The notes: generated by a model not told the origin, from the sequence alone. A stretch of 64,000 nt of DNA from JAOEGB01 sp041262585 (GCF_041262585.1 NZ_JBGCBZ010000007.1:1-64000), one strand, 5' to 3'; shown: positions 25,757-34,423, numbered from the stretch's first letter. Translations and numbers: made by a program.

Positions 25757-28341
25757 CCGCGCCGGTCTACGCTCTGCTGGCCGACGGCACCACGGTCGAG
25801 ATCCGGCAGGCGCGGCCCGGCGACGCCCCGGCGATCCGGGAGATGCACGCGCGGATGTCGCCAGGCAACCTCTACCTGCGCTTCTTCAGCCGCGACCGCG
25901 ACCTCCCGGCAGACGTGGCCGAGGTGCTGTGCCGTACGGACCCGGCGGGCCATGGCGTGCTGCTGGCGCTCCTGCGGGACGAGGTGGTGGGGATCGCCAG
26001 CTACGACGTCATGGGCGACGGCGTCGCGGAGATCGCCTTCGCCGTGCCCGACGACATGCACGGCCGCGGCATCGGAACCCTCCTGATGGAGCACCTGGGC
26101 TCGCTCGCGGTCTCGCGGGGCGTCCACACGTTCACCGCCGACACGCTGGCGTGGAACCACGCCGTGTCGAGGGTGCTCAGCGACACCGCGCTTCCGCTGC
26201 GGACCCGCTCCGGCGGCGAGGTCGTGGAGATCACTATGCCGCTCGCCATGGACGACCGGTACTTCGAGATCATCGCCGAGCGGGACCGCCGTGCCATCGT
26301 CGCCAGCCTGTCGCCCCTGTTCCGGCCGCGCTCGGTCGCGGTCGTCGGGGTGAGCGAGTCGCCCGGCTCCATCGGCGACGCGGTGCTCGGCAACGCCTCC
26401 GGCTTCGGCGGGCGGCTCTACGGCGTCGGCCGCGCCGTCGCCGGCCTCCCGGAGCCGCCGGACCTGGCCGTGATCACGGTCCCGGCCCCGGAGGTCCGCC
26501 AGGCGGCCGAGGACTGCGGCAGGTGCGGAGCCTCGTCGCTCGTGGTCACCGCCCGGCTCGACCAGGAGGCGGGGGCCGACCTGCTGCGGATCTGCCGCAG
26601 GTACGGCATGCGCCTGGTCGGCCCCGGCAGCCTGGGCATCGCCACGGAAGGCCTCAACGCGACCTTCGCCGCCACGCCGCTCCTGCCGGGGGTCGCCGGG
26701 GTGGCGGTCCAGTGTGGCGGCGTCGGCATCGCGCTCCTGGAGCACCTGGCGCGGACCGGCATCGGGGTCTCCTCGTTCGCCTCAGTGGGCGACAAGTACG
26801 ACGTGAGCGGCAACGACATGCTCATGTGGTGGCGGTCGGACGAGCGGACCCGGCTGGCGATCCTCCAGCTCGAGTCCTACGGGGACCCGCGCAGGTTCGT
26901 CCGCACGGCGAGGGCCGCGGCCCGTGCCATGCCGGTCCTCACCATGCTCGCCGTTCGATCGCCCGCCGCCCCCCAGACCGCTCCCCAGACCGCCCCCGAG
27001 GTCAGCCAGACGGCCCTGTTCCACCAGGCGGGGATCGTCGCCATCGACAGCATGGGAGAGCTGGTCGAGGCGGCCGCCTTCCTCGCCACCCGGCCGGTGC
27101 CGCGAGGGCGGCGGGTCGCCGTGCTGTCCAGCGCGCGCGGGGCCGGGGCGCTGGCCGCCCGCGCCTGCGCGGACGGCGGCCTCGAGATCCCCCCGCTCAG
27201 TGAGGGGCTCCGCCGCGAGCTGGAGCTCCTGCTTCCCGTGGACGCGGACTGTGGCAACCCGGTCGACACCACCCCGGCGGTCGACCCGGCGACGATGCGG
27301 GAGTGCGTCACCCGCGTCGCCCGCTCGGGCGAGGCCGACGCCGTCATCGCCATCGCCGTGCCCACGGCGCTCGGCGATCCATCCGAGGGCCTGTTCGACC
27401 TCCCGGCGTCCCTCCCGCTGGCGGTGGTCCTGCTCGGCCAGGCCGACAACGTGACCGTACGGCAGGGCGTGCCGGTCTTCGGCTACCCCGAGAGCGCCGC
27501 CGGCGCCGTCGCTCACGCCGCCCGGTACGGCGCGTGGCTGGCCCGGCCCCCCGGAGTCGTCCCCGAGCTCGCCGCGGACCGGGAAGCGGCGACGGACATC
27601 GTCAGCCACTTCCTCGAACGCCACCCCGGCGGCGGCCGGCTCGACCCGGCGGAGGCGTTCCACCTGATGGAGGCCTACGACGTGCCCGTCCCCCCGTGGC
27701 GCTGGGCCAAGACGGCCGACGAGGCGGCCAGGGCGGCGCGAGAGCTCGGCGGCCACGTCGCCATCAAGGCACACGTCGCCGCCGAAGCCCACGTCGTTAT
27801 CGAAGCCCACGGCGGGGACGCGGACGTCCAGAGCGTGCCGGGCGCCGTCGAGCCCGGCCTGTGGGGTGAGGAGGAGGTGCGGGCGGCGTGCGGGCGGCTG
27901 GCCGCACGCTTCGGCGGCCGGATGAGCGGCATGCTCGTCCAGGCCATGGCCGAGCCCGGCGTGAAGACCAGGGCGGGCGTCGCCGACCAGCCGGTCTTCG
28001 GGCCGCTTATCCTCTTCGGCCTCGCCGGGATGGCCGCCGACGTTCTCGGAGACAGGGCCGCCCGCCTCACGCCCGTCACGGACGTGGACGCCGAGGAGAT
28101 GATCCGCTCGCTGCGCGGCTCCCCGCTGCTGCTCGGCGGCCAGGGACGGTCCGCGGTCGACACCGCCGCGCTGGCCGGCCTTCTGATGCGGCTGTCCCTC
28201 CTCGCCGAAGACCTCCCCGAGGTCGCGGAGCTCGATCTCGACCCGGTGGTCGCCCGCCCGGACGGAGTCGAAGCCCTCGACGCTCGCATCCGCCTCGCTC
28301 CCGCGCAACGGCAGCACCCATACGTACGCCGCCTCCGCTAA
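25753..28341 (+). CDS. GNAT acetyltransferase-acyl-CoA synthetase (NDP-forming type) fusion, Pat-like
   Basis: 862 residues. Order: GNAT domain (about 10-165; acetyl-CoA loop DDMHGRGIGTLLMEHL), CoA-binding Rossmann domain (LFRPRSVAVVGVSESPGSIG), succinyl-CoA-ligase-like domains, and C-terminal ATP-grasp (from about 610). This is the architecture of protein lysine acetyltransferases Pat/PatZ with the GNAT at the N-terminus. The synthetase part looks inactive: where active enzymes have a catalytic His in a SHTG motif the sequence reads RSPAAPQTAPQTAPEVSQTA, and the ATP-grasp HK loop is replaced by KAHVAAEAHVVIEAHGG. Probably acetylates metabolic enzymes with the second half as a CoA/acetyl-CoA sensor. 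Confidence 0.88.
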   Translation: MTAPVYALLADGTTVEIRQARPGDAPAIREMHARMSPGNLYLRFFSRDRDLPADVAEVLCRTDPAGHGVLLALLRDEVVGIASYDVMGDGVAEIAFAVPDDMHGRGIGTLLMEHLGSLAVSRGVHTFTADTLAWNHAVSRVLSDTALPLRTRSGGEVVEITMPLAMDDRYFEIIAERDRRAIVASLSPLFRPRSVAVVGVSESPGSIGDAVLGNASGFGGRLYGVGRAVAGLPEPPDLAVITVPAPEVRQAAEDCGRCGASSLVVTARLDQEAGADLLRICRRYGMRLVGPGSLGIATEGLNATFAATPLLPGVAGVAVQCGGVGIALLEHLARTGIGVSSFASVGDKYDVSGNDMLMWWRSDERTRLAILQLESYGDPRRFVRTARAAARAMPVLTMLAVRSPAAPQTAPQTAPEVSQTALFHQAGIVAIDSMGELVEAAAFLATRPVPRGRRVAVLSSARGAGALAARACADGGLEIPPLSEGLRRELELLLPVDADCGNPVDTTPAVDPATMRECVTRVARSGEADAVIAIAVPTALGDPSEGLFDLPASLPLAVVLLGQADNVTVRQGVPVFGYPESAAGAVAHAARYGAWLARPPGVVPELAADREAATDIVSHFLERHPGGGRLDPAEAFHLMEAYDVPVPPWRWAKTADEAARAARELGGHVAIKAHVAAEAHVVIEAHGGDADVQSVPGAVEPGLWGEEEVRAACGRLAARFGGRMSGMLVQAMAEPGVKTRAGVADQPVFGPLILFGLAGMAADVLGDRAARLTPVTDVDAEEMIRSLRGSPLLLGGQGRSAVDTAALAGLLMRLSLLAEDLPEVAELDLDPVVARPDGVEALDARIRLAPAQRQHPYVRRLR

Positions 28342-28394
28342 TTGTTAGATCTATACGGTTCCATTCTTTAGTCACGCATGGGACCGGAGATCAG

Positions 28395-28511
28395 GGCAGC
28401 GGGGACGCCTCGCCGCTCGCCGCTTCCGAGTTCAACCCGCCGGGCCTGTACGCGCCCGACGCGTTCCGCTCGTCCGACCACGACCCGCTGCTGGTCGCGC
28501 TCAACCTGTAG
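28395..28511 (+). pseudogene. C-terminal remnant of a secreted endonuclease/exonuclease/phosphatase-type nuclease
   Basis: The last 38 codons before TAG at 28509-28511 read GSGDASPLAASEFN and PPGLYAPDAFRSSDHDP then LLVALNL. The SDHDPLLVALNL ending is the conserved catalytic C-terminus (Asp-His) of ExeM/NucH-type extracellular nucleases. No domain precedes it; upstream bases are AT-rich non-coding sequence after the acetyltransferase gene. A deletion relic is the simplest reading. Confidence 0.7.
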
Positions 28512-28515
28512 GGGG

Positions 28516-30198
28516 TCAGTCCGCCGTCGGGTCCAGGGCGTCACGCTTCCCGGAGGCGGTCTCTCCCGGTTTCCCCCCGAGCCGCGGGTAGCGCAGGTCG
28601 AAGGCCGGGCGCTCGGAGCGGATCGGCGGGATGTAGGTGAAGTTGTGGCGCGGGGGCGGGCACGAGGTGACCCACTCCAGCGAGTTGCCGAAGCCCCACG
28701 GGTCGTTCTCGGTGACCCGCTCCCCGCGCCGTGCCGTACGCCAGACGTTGTAGAGGAACGGGAGGTTGGACAGGCCGAGCAGGAACGCGCCCGCGCTGGA
28801 GATCTCGTTCAGCCCCGTGAAGCCGTCGTACGGCGAGTAGTCCCCGTACCGGCGGGGCATGCCCTCGACGCCCAGCCAGTGCTGCACCAGGAACGTCATC
28901 TGGAAGCCGATGAAGACCATCCAGAAGTGGACCTTGCCGAGCCGGTCGTCGAGCATCTTCCCGGTGAACTTGGGCCACCAGAAGTAGAACCCGCCGAACA
29001 TCGCGAACACGACGGTGCCGAAGAGCACGTAGTGGAAGTGGGCGACGACGAAGTAGGAGTCGGTCACGTGGAAGTCCAGCGGCGGCGACGCGAGGATCAC
29101 CCCGGTGAGCCCGCCGAGCAGGAACGTCACGAGGAACCCCACGGAGAACAGCATGGGCGACTCGAACGTGAGGTGGCCCCGCCACATCGTGCCGGTCCAG
29201 TTGAAGAACTTCACCCCGGTAGGCACCGCGATCAGGAACGTCATGAGCGAGAAGAACGGCAGCAGCACCTGGCCGGTGGCGAACATGTGGTGGGCCCACA
29301 CGGTCATCGACAGCGCGGTGATCGCGATGGTCGCGCCGACCATGCCCACGTAGCCGAACAGCGGCTTCCGGCTGAAGACCGGGATGATCTCGGTCACGAT
29401 GCCGAAGAACGGCAGCGCGACGATGTAGACCTCCGGGTGGCCGAAGAACCAGAACAGGTGCTGCCAGATCAGCGGGCCGCCGCTGGCGGGGTCGAAGACG
29501 TGCGAGCCGAGCTTGCGGTCGGCCTCCAGGACGAGCAGCGCGGCCGCGAGCACCGGGAACGCGAGCAGCACGAGGATCGACGTGAAGAACACGTTCCACG
29601 TGAAGATCGGCATGCGGAACATGTGCATGCCGGGGGCGCGCATCGCGATGATCGTGGTGATGAAGTTGACCGAGCCGAGGATCGTGCCGAGCCCGGCCAG
29701 CGCCAGCCCCATGGCCCACATGTCGGCGCCGAGTTGCGGCGTGTAGGTCGCGTGGTTCAGCGGGGCGTAGGCCGTCCAGCCGAAGGCGGGCGCGCCGCCC
29801 GCGAAGACCCCGCCCAGCACCATCAGCCCGCCGAACAGGAACAGCCAGAAGCTGACCATGTTGAGCCGGGGGAACGCCACGTCGGGGGAGCCGATCTGCA
29901 GTGGCATGATCTCGTTGGCGAACCCGGCGAACAGCGGGGTCGCGAACAGCAGCAGCATGATCGTGCCGTGCATCGTGAAGAGCTGGTTGTACGTCTGGAG
30001 GTCCACGAACTGCATGCCGGGAGCGGTCAGCTCGGCGCGGATGACCATCGCGGCCGCGCCGCCGACCAGGAAGAAGAAGAACGAGGCGATCAGGTACATG
30101 TGCCCGATCACCTTGTGGTCGGTGCTCGACAGCCACGACGCGAGCACGGTGCCCCTCCGGCTCGGCACCGGGGTGGGGCGAACGGCCTGTGTGGTCAT
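28516..30198 (-). CDS. ctaD: Cytochrome c oxidase subunit I (aa3-type)
   Basis: 560 residues, full length. STDHKVIGHMYLI is the actinobacterial CtaD start; MHGTIMLLLF holds a low-spin haem a ligand; WFFGHPEVYIVALP has the CuB His and the cross-linked Tyr; WAHHMFATG the two CuB histidines; VAHFHYVLFG the haem a3 and a ligands. About 12 membrane helices. Reduces oxygen with proton pumping. No ctaC, ctaE or ctaF lies nearby, so this is an orphan copy or a dispersed subunit gene. GAAGGGAG precedes the ATG. Confidence 0.96.
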   Translation of the reverse strand: MTTQAVRPTPVPSRRGTVLASWLSSTDHKVIGHMYLIASFFFFLVGGAAAMVIRAELTAPGMQFVDLQTYNQLFTMHGTIMLLLFATPLFAGFANEIMPLQIGSPDVAFPRLNMVSFWLFLFGGLMVLGGVFAGGAPAFGWTAYAPLNHATYTPQLGADMWAMGLALAGLGTILGSVNFITTIIAMRAPGMHMFRMPIFTWNVFFTSILVLLAFPVLAAALLVLEADRKLGSHVFDPASGGPLIWQHLFWFFGHPEVYIVALPFFGIVTEIIPVFSRKPLFGYVGMVGATIAITALSMTVWAHHMFATGQVLLPFFSLMTFLIAVPTGVKFFNWTGTMWRGHLTFESPMLFSVGFLVTFLLGGLTGVILASPPLDFHVTDSYFVVAHFHYVLFGTVVFAMFGGFYFWWPKFTGKMLDDRLGKVHFWMVFIGFQMTFLVQHWLGVEGMPRRYGDYSPYDGFTGLNEISSAGAFLLGLSNLPFLYNVWRTARRGERVTENDPWGFGNSLEWVTSCPPPRHNFTYIPPIRSERPAFDLRYPRLGGKPGETASGKRDALDPTAD

Positions 30199-30293
30199 CC
30201 GGTGCTCCCTTCGCCAGGAGGATCACCAGGAATGGAATGCTGGATCTGTGTGGGTGGTTATGCCCGCTGAAGACCGGACGAAAGGAGTCGCCC

Positions 30294-30659
30294 GTGGCGA
30301 CCATCGAGGTAACCGAGAAGAACTTCAACGAGATCGCCGACAAGGGCATCGTACTGCTCGACTTCTGGGCGTCCTGGTGTGGCCCCTGCCGTAGTTTCGC
30401 ACCCATCTTCGAGAAGGCGTCGGAGCAGAACGACGACATCACCTTCGGCAAGATCGACACTGAGGCGCAGCCCGCCCTGTCCGAGGGGTTCGAGATCACC
30501 GCGATTCCCACGATCATGGCGATCCGGGACGGGATCGTGGTGTTCGCCCAGCCCGGCGCCCTCCCCGCGCCGGCGCTCGACGACCTGATCAGCCAGCTCC
30601 GCGCCCTCGACATGGACGCGATCCGCGCCGAGATCGCGGAGGAGACGAAGCAGGGCTAG
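30294..30659 (+). CDS. trxA: Thioredoxin
   Basis: 121 residues from GTG at 30294, with AAAGGAG 7 bp upstream. Active site W28-C29-G30-P31-C32 in LLDFWASWCGPCRSFAP, cis-proline in ITAIPTIMAIRDG. It has a slightly longer C-terminal helix (MDAIRAEIAEETKQG) than E. coli thioredoxin. Cytoplasmic disulfide reductant. Divergent from ctaD. Its TAG stop lies within the left CTAG flank of the small inverted-repeat element that follows. Confidence 0.95.
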   Translation: MATIEVTEKNFNEIADKGIVLLDFWASWCGPCRSFAPIFEKASEQNDDITFGKIDTEAQPALSEGFEITAIPTIMAIRDGIVVFAQPGALPAPALDDLISQLRALDMDAIRAEIAEETKQG

Positions 30660-30718
30660 GGAGTGTCCTACAAATGCTGCCGGTCGCGCGCAGCAGGGCT
30701 TGATTTGTCAGACACGAC
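30660..30718. mobile_element. 59-bp MITE-like element with CTAG flanks
   Basis: Terminal inverted repeats: left GTGTCCTACAAATGCTGCC (30663-30681) against the complement of 30697-30715, GTGTCTGACAAATCAAGCC, matching at 14 of 19 positions. The element is flanked on both sides by CTAG (30656-30659 and 30719-30722), the YTAR-type target duplication of IS5-related elements, and the GGAGTGTC end resembles IS5-family termini in actinomycetes. No coding capacity. It sits between convergent genes, so it may also serve as a two-way terminator hairpin. Confidence 0.65.
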
Positions 30719-30732
30719 CTAGGCGAGCCCAG

Positions 30733-31530
30733 CTAGAGCTTGCGGCCGACGCCGCCGTAGCCGACCGACGCCGTCTGCGGGAACCTCGGCCGGCCGGCGT
30801 CGGGCCGCCAGTCCTCCGGGTAGACCAGGCCCGGCTCCAGCAGCTCGTATCCGTCGAAGAACCGCTCGATCTCGGCGTGCGTGCGCAGCGCGAGAGACGC
30901 GGTCGCCCGGTTGTAGACCTCCAGCGCGCCGGGCGTCAGGTCGGGCCTGGCGTCCCGCGCGTGGGAGACGGCCAGGTAGCTCCCCGGCGCGCTCGCGTCC
31001 CGCAGCCGCCCCACGATCTCGTACGGCTTGGCCTCGTCCGGGATGAAGTGGAGGATGGCGAACAGCAGAAAGGCCACCGGCCGGTCGAGGTCCACCAGCC
31101 CTTCCAGCGCCGGCAGGAGCACGTCGGGCTCCCGGAAGTCGGCCTGCAGGACGGACACGTTCTCCCCGCGGCCGAGGATCGCCCGCGCGTGCGTCACCAC
31201 CACCGGGTCGTAGTCCACGTAGACCACATGTGTGCCGGGCGCCGCCCGGTGGGCGATCTCGTGCACGTTGCCCTGGGTCGGCAGGCCGGAGCCGATGTCC
31301 ACGATCTGCCGGACCCCCTCCTTCACCAGGAAGTCCACGGCTCTCGCCAGGAACGCCCGGTTCTCCACGGCGGACAGCCGCGTGTCCGGAAAGACCTTGA
31401 GGATCCGCTGGGCGGCTTCCCTGTCCGCGGCGAAGTTGTCCTTGCCGCCCAGGTAGTAGTCGTACATGCGGGCGACGTTCGGCGTGGTGGGGTCCACGCC
31501 CTCGGGGGCGGGCCGGGGATCCGTCATCAT
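30733..31530 (-). CDS. SAM-dependent methyltransferase, DUF574 (PF04672) type
   Basis: 265 residues from ATG at 31530 (a second ATG follows directly). PNVARMYDYYLGGKDNFAAD is the signature opening of this actinomycete-specific family; IVDIGSGLPTQGNVHEIA is the SAM-binding motif I; HVVYVDYDPVVVTHARAIL the acidic loop. Methyl acceptor unknown. The start lies 20 bp after the DAHP synthase stop on the same strand, so the two may be co-transcribed, without an obvious functional link. Confidence 0.9.
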   Translation of the reverse strand: MMTDPRPAPEGVDPTTPNVARMYDYYLGGKDNFAADREAAQRILKVFPDTRLSAVENRAFLARAVDFLVKEGVRQIVDIGSGLPTQGNVHEIAHRAAPGTHVVYVDYDPVVVTHARAILGRGENVSVLQADFREPDVLLPALEGLVDLDRPVAFLLFAILHFIPDEAKPYEIVGRLRDASAPGSYLAVSHARDARPDLTPGALEVYNRATASLALRTHAEIERFFDGYELLEPGLVYPEDWRPDAGRPRFPQTASVGYGGVGRKL

Positions 31531-31550
31531 GCTTCTCTTCTGTTGCGGGG

Positions 31551-32885
31551 TCAGCTCGACCGGTACAGCTCGGCGACCCGGAAGGCCAGGTCGAGGGACT
31601 GCCCACGGTTGAGCCGCGGGTCGCAGGCCGTCTCGTAACGCAGCGCCAGGTCCGCCTCGGCGAGCCCGTGCCCGCCGCCCACGCACTCGGTCACGTCGTC
31701 GCCGGTGAACTCGATGTGGACGCCGCCGGGGTGGGTGCCCAGCGCGTGGTGCACCTCGAAGAAGCCCGCGACCTCGTCGAGGACGTCGTCGAGCCGGCGG
31801 GTCTTGTGGCCGCTCGGGGCCTCGAACGTGTTGCCGTGCATGGGGTCGCAGATCCAGGCCACGTTGGCGCCGCTGGCCCTGACCTTCTCGACCAGCGTGG
31901 GGAGCGCGTCGCGGACCTTGCCCGCGCCCATGCGGCTGATGAAGGTCAGCCGTCCCGGCTCGTTGTCGGGGTTGAGCTTGTCGATCAGGGCGACCGCCTC
32001 TTCGGGCGTGGTCGTGGGGCCGAGCTTCACGCCGATCGGGTTGCGGATCCGGCTGAAGAACTCCACGTGCGCGCCGTCGAGCTGGCGGGTGCGCTCGCCG
32101 ATCCACACCATGTGCGCCGACACGTCGTACGGCAGGCCGGTCCGGGAGTCGATCCTGGTGAGCGCCCGGTCGTAGTCGAGGATCAGCGCCTCGTGCGAGG
32201 AGTAGAACTCGACGGTGTGGAACTCCTCGGGGTCGGCCCCGCAGGCCCGCATGAACGCGAGCGCCTGGTCGATCTCCCGGGCGAGCTGCTCGTAGCGGCG
32301 CCCGGCGGGCGACTCGGCGACGAAGTCCTGGTTCCAGGCGTGCACCTGCCGCAGGTCGGCGTAGCCGCCCTTGGTGAAGGCCCGCGCGAGGTTGAGCGTG
32401 ACGGCCGACGAGTGGTAGGCGCGCAGCAGCCGGCCCGGGTCCGGGCGGCGCGCCTCGGCGGTGAAGTCGAAGCCGTTCACCATGTCGCCGCGGTAGGCCG
32501 GCAGCTCGACGCCGCCCCTGACCTCGGTGTTCTTGGACCGGGGCTTGGCGAACTGCCCGGCCAGCCGGCCGATCTTGACGACCGGGACGCGGCCCGCGTA
32601 GGTGAGCACGATCGCCATCTGCAGCAGCGTCTTGAGCTTGTTGCGGACGTTGTCGGCCGTGGCGGCGGCGAAGGTCTCCGCGCAGTCGCCGCCCTGGAGC
32701 ACGAAGGCCTCACCCTTGGCGACGGCCGCCAGCCTGTCCTTGAGCTGGTCGCACTCGCCCGCGAACACCAGCGGAGGAAGGCCCTCCAGCTCGGCGACGA
32801 CCTTGTCCAGCTCGCCGCGGTCGGGCCACTCGGGCTGCTGGGCCGCGGGCAGGTCACGCCAGGTATCAAGGTTGAAAGCGCTCAC
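31551..32885 (-). CDS. Class II 3-deoxy-7-phosphoheptulonate (DAHP) synthase
   Basis: 444 residues, plant/actinobacterial class II type. FVLQGGDCAETF, KIGRLAGQFAKPRSKNTE, RGDMVNGFDF, HTVEFYSSHEALIL, SAHMVWIGERTRQLDGAHVEF, GVKLGPTT and WICDPMHGNTFE are the conserved PEP, erythrose-4-phosphate and metal-binding blocks. First step of the shikimate pathway in the cytoplasm. Usually the main or sole DAHP synthase in actinomycetes; aromatic amino acid feedback is expected from the family but not visible. Confidence 0.96.
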   Translation of the reverse strand: MSAFNLDTWRDLPAAQQPEWPDRGELDKVVAELEGLPPLVFAGECDQLKDRLAAVAKGEAFVLQGGDCAETFAAATADNVRNKLKTLLQMAIVLTYAGRVPVVKIGRLAGQFAKPRSKNTEVRGGVELPAYRGDMVNGFDFTAEARRPDPGRLLRAYHSSAVTLNLARAFTKGGYADLRQVHAWNQDFVAESPAGRRYEQLAREIDQALAFMRACGADPEEFHTVEFYSSHEALILDYDRALTRIDSRTGLPYDVSAHMVWIGERTRQLDGAHVEFFSRIRNPIGVKLGPTTTPEEAVALIDKLNPDNEPGRLTFISRMGAGKVRDALPTLVEKVRASGANVAWICDPMHGNTFEAPSGHKTRRLDDVLDEVAGFFEVHHALGTHPGGVHIEFTGDDVTECVGGGHGLAEADLALRYETACDPRLNRGQSLDLAFRVAELYRSS

Positions 32886-32935
32886 GACAGACTAGGTTAT
32901 TGCACCATCCCCGCCGTGACCCCCATGACGTCCAT

Positions 32936-34138
32936 TTAGTGAGATCCCTTTTGGGTCAGCCGCACGTGCTCCGGGAGGACCCCGAGGCCGACGAAGCGGC
33001 GCGCCAGCGGGCCGATGACCGGGAGCCGGGCCACCGGCGGCATCCTGAGCGGCCTGGCGTCCAGGGCCGGGCGGATCAGGCGGTCCTGCACCGTCCTCTG
33101 GGCGGCCTGAGTGATCATGGTGGGCACCATCCTGCGGTGCTCCACCTTGGCCAGCAGGGCCTCCGGAGCCTCGCCCCGCAGCAGGGCCGGGCCCACGATG
33201 TTGGCCGTTGCGACGGCGTCCTGCACGGCGAGGTTGATCCCGACGCCGAAGACCGGCGACATGGCGTGCGCGGCGTCTCCGATCAGCAGCAGCCCCGGCA
33301 GGTGCCAGCGGCTCAGCCGGTTCACGGCCACCTGGAGCACGCTCACGTCGCCGAAGTCCCGGATCTGGCCGACCCGGTCGCCGAGGAACGGCAGCAGCCG
33401 GGCGACGGTGGAGCGGAGTGTGCCGATCCCCCCGGACCTGAGGTCGTCGAAGCCGCCCTTGGGGATCACGTAGGCGAGCTGCCAGTGCGTCTCCCTGTTG
33501 ATCGCCACCATCAGGTGGCCGGAGGACGCCCGGATGAACGGCTGCCCGGGGTCGCCCTCCTGGCGCGGCAGGCGGAACCACACCACGTCCATCGGCGCGC
33601 CGTACTCCTTGGGCACGAGCCCCGCCGCCCGCCGGACGTCCGAGCCGCGCCCGTCGGCGGCCACGGTGAGCGTGGCGCGGATCTCGTGCTCGCCGCCCGA
33701 TTCGTCGCGGTAGCGGACGCCCCGGACGGCGCCGTCCTCCCGGATGAGATCGATGACCTGGGCGTTCATGAGGAGCCTGAAGTTGGAGTGCTCCGCGGCC
33801 TTGGCGGTGATCAGGTTGAGGAAGTCCCACTGCGGGACGAAGGCGATGTAGCGGTATTTGGCGTGGAGCCGGGTCAGGTCGGCGATCGGCACGCGCCCGT
33901 CGTCGGTCTCCAGGGCCATGCCGTACGCCTTGTGGTGCGGCAGCCGGTGGAACTCCCCGGCCAGCCCGAGCTCGTCGAGCACCTGGAGTGTGGAGGGATG
34001 GATCGTGTCCCCGCGGAAGTCGCGCAGGAAGTCGGCGTGCTTCTCCAGAAGCGTCACGTCCACGCCGGCGCGGGCCAGGAGCAGTCCGAGCATCGCTCCA
34101 GCGGGCCCGCCGCCCGCGATGACGCAGGTGGTCTCCAT
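32936..34138 (-). CDS. FAD-dependent monooxygenase (UbiH/PHBH-like)
   Basis: 400 residues. N-terminal VIAGGGPAGAMLGLLLARAG is the dinucleotide fold, VAADGRGSDVRR the DG motif, LLLIGDAAHAMSPVFGVGIN the GD motif binding both FAD and NAD(P)H. Class A flavoprotein monooxygenase; substrate unknown, though the REDTIHPST-like block (RGDTIHPSTLQVLDELGL) is typical of aromatic/polyketide hydroxylases. Single gene with its own promoter region. Confidence 0.9.
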   Translation of the reverse strand: METTCVIAGGGPAGAMLGLLLARAGVDVTLLEKHADFLRDFRGDTIHPSTLQVLDELGLAGEFHRLPHHKAYGMALETDDGRVPIADLTRLHAKYRYIAFVPQWDFLNLITAKAAEHSNFRLLMNAQVIDLIREDGAVRGVRYRDESGGEHEIRATLTVAADGRGSDVRRAAGLVPKEYGAPMDVVWFRLPRQEGDPGQPFIRASSGHLMVAINRETHWQLAYVIPKGGFDDLRSGGIGTLRSTVARLLPFLGDRVGQIRDFGDVSVLQVAVNRLSRWHLPGLLLIGDAAHAMSPVFGVGINLAVQDAVATANIVGPALLRGEAPEALLAKVEHRRMVPTMITQAAQRTVQDRLIRPALDARPLRMPPVARLPVIGPLARRFVGLGVLPEHVRLTQKGSH

Positions 34139-34267
34139 GATTCATCACCCCGGATTCGACAGCCCCGTAATTCAACACCCACTGAAATCATCTCATGGGA
34201 GGGGCCTACCGGGGAGGGCCTCCAGGGGATACGTTGGTGATCGGTCTGCCGTCTTTTGGGGGTTCGC

Positions 34268-34423
34268 GTGAGTTCAGGCATGACGAGCATGGGTGCGGCG
34301 GTCATGGTCACGACGCTCGTGGCCTCGCTCACGGTCGGCGTCCCGGCGGCCGTAGCCGCGACGGGAGACTCCGAGCCCCACACCGGCAACGGCTGCGGCG
34401 GCTCCCTCGTGCTCAACGCCTGA
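34268..34423 (+). CDS. Small secreted peptide, unknown function
   Basis: 51 codons from GTG at 34268 with GGGGG 5 bp upstream. The first 31 residues look like a signal peptide: MSSGMTSMGAAV, then MVTTLVASLTVGVPAAVAA with an AxA cleavage site. The mature part would be about 21 residues: TGDSEPHTGNGCGGSLVLNA. One cysteine, several glycines. Nothing similar is recognised. Its 3' end overlaps the convergent kinase gene by 11 bp. Third-position GC bias supports coding. Confidence 0.55.
   Translation: MSSGMTSMGAAVMVTTLVASLTVGVPAAVAATGDSEPHTGNGCGGSLVLNA

Noticed and set aside
30660..30718. Reading the inverted repeat after trxA only as a terminator
   Set aside because: The CTAG duplication on both flanks and IS-like ends are not explained by a terminator, though it may act as one as well.
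34383..34423. CGGSL in the small peptide as a start of a trypsin-like protease
   Set aside because: The frame stops four residues later and no His/Asp/Ser triad frame follows in any phase.
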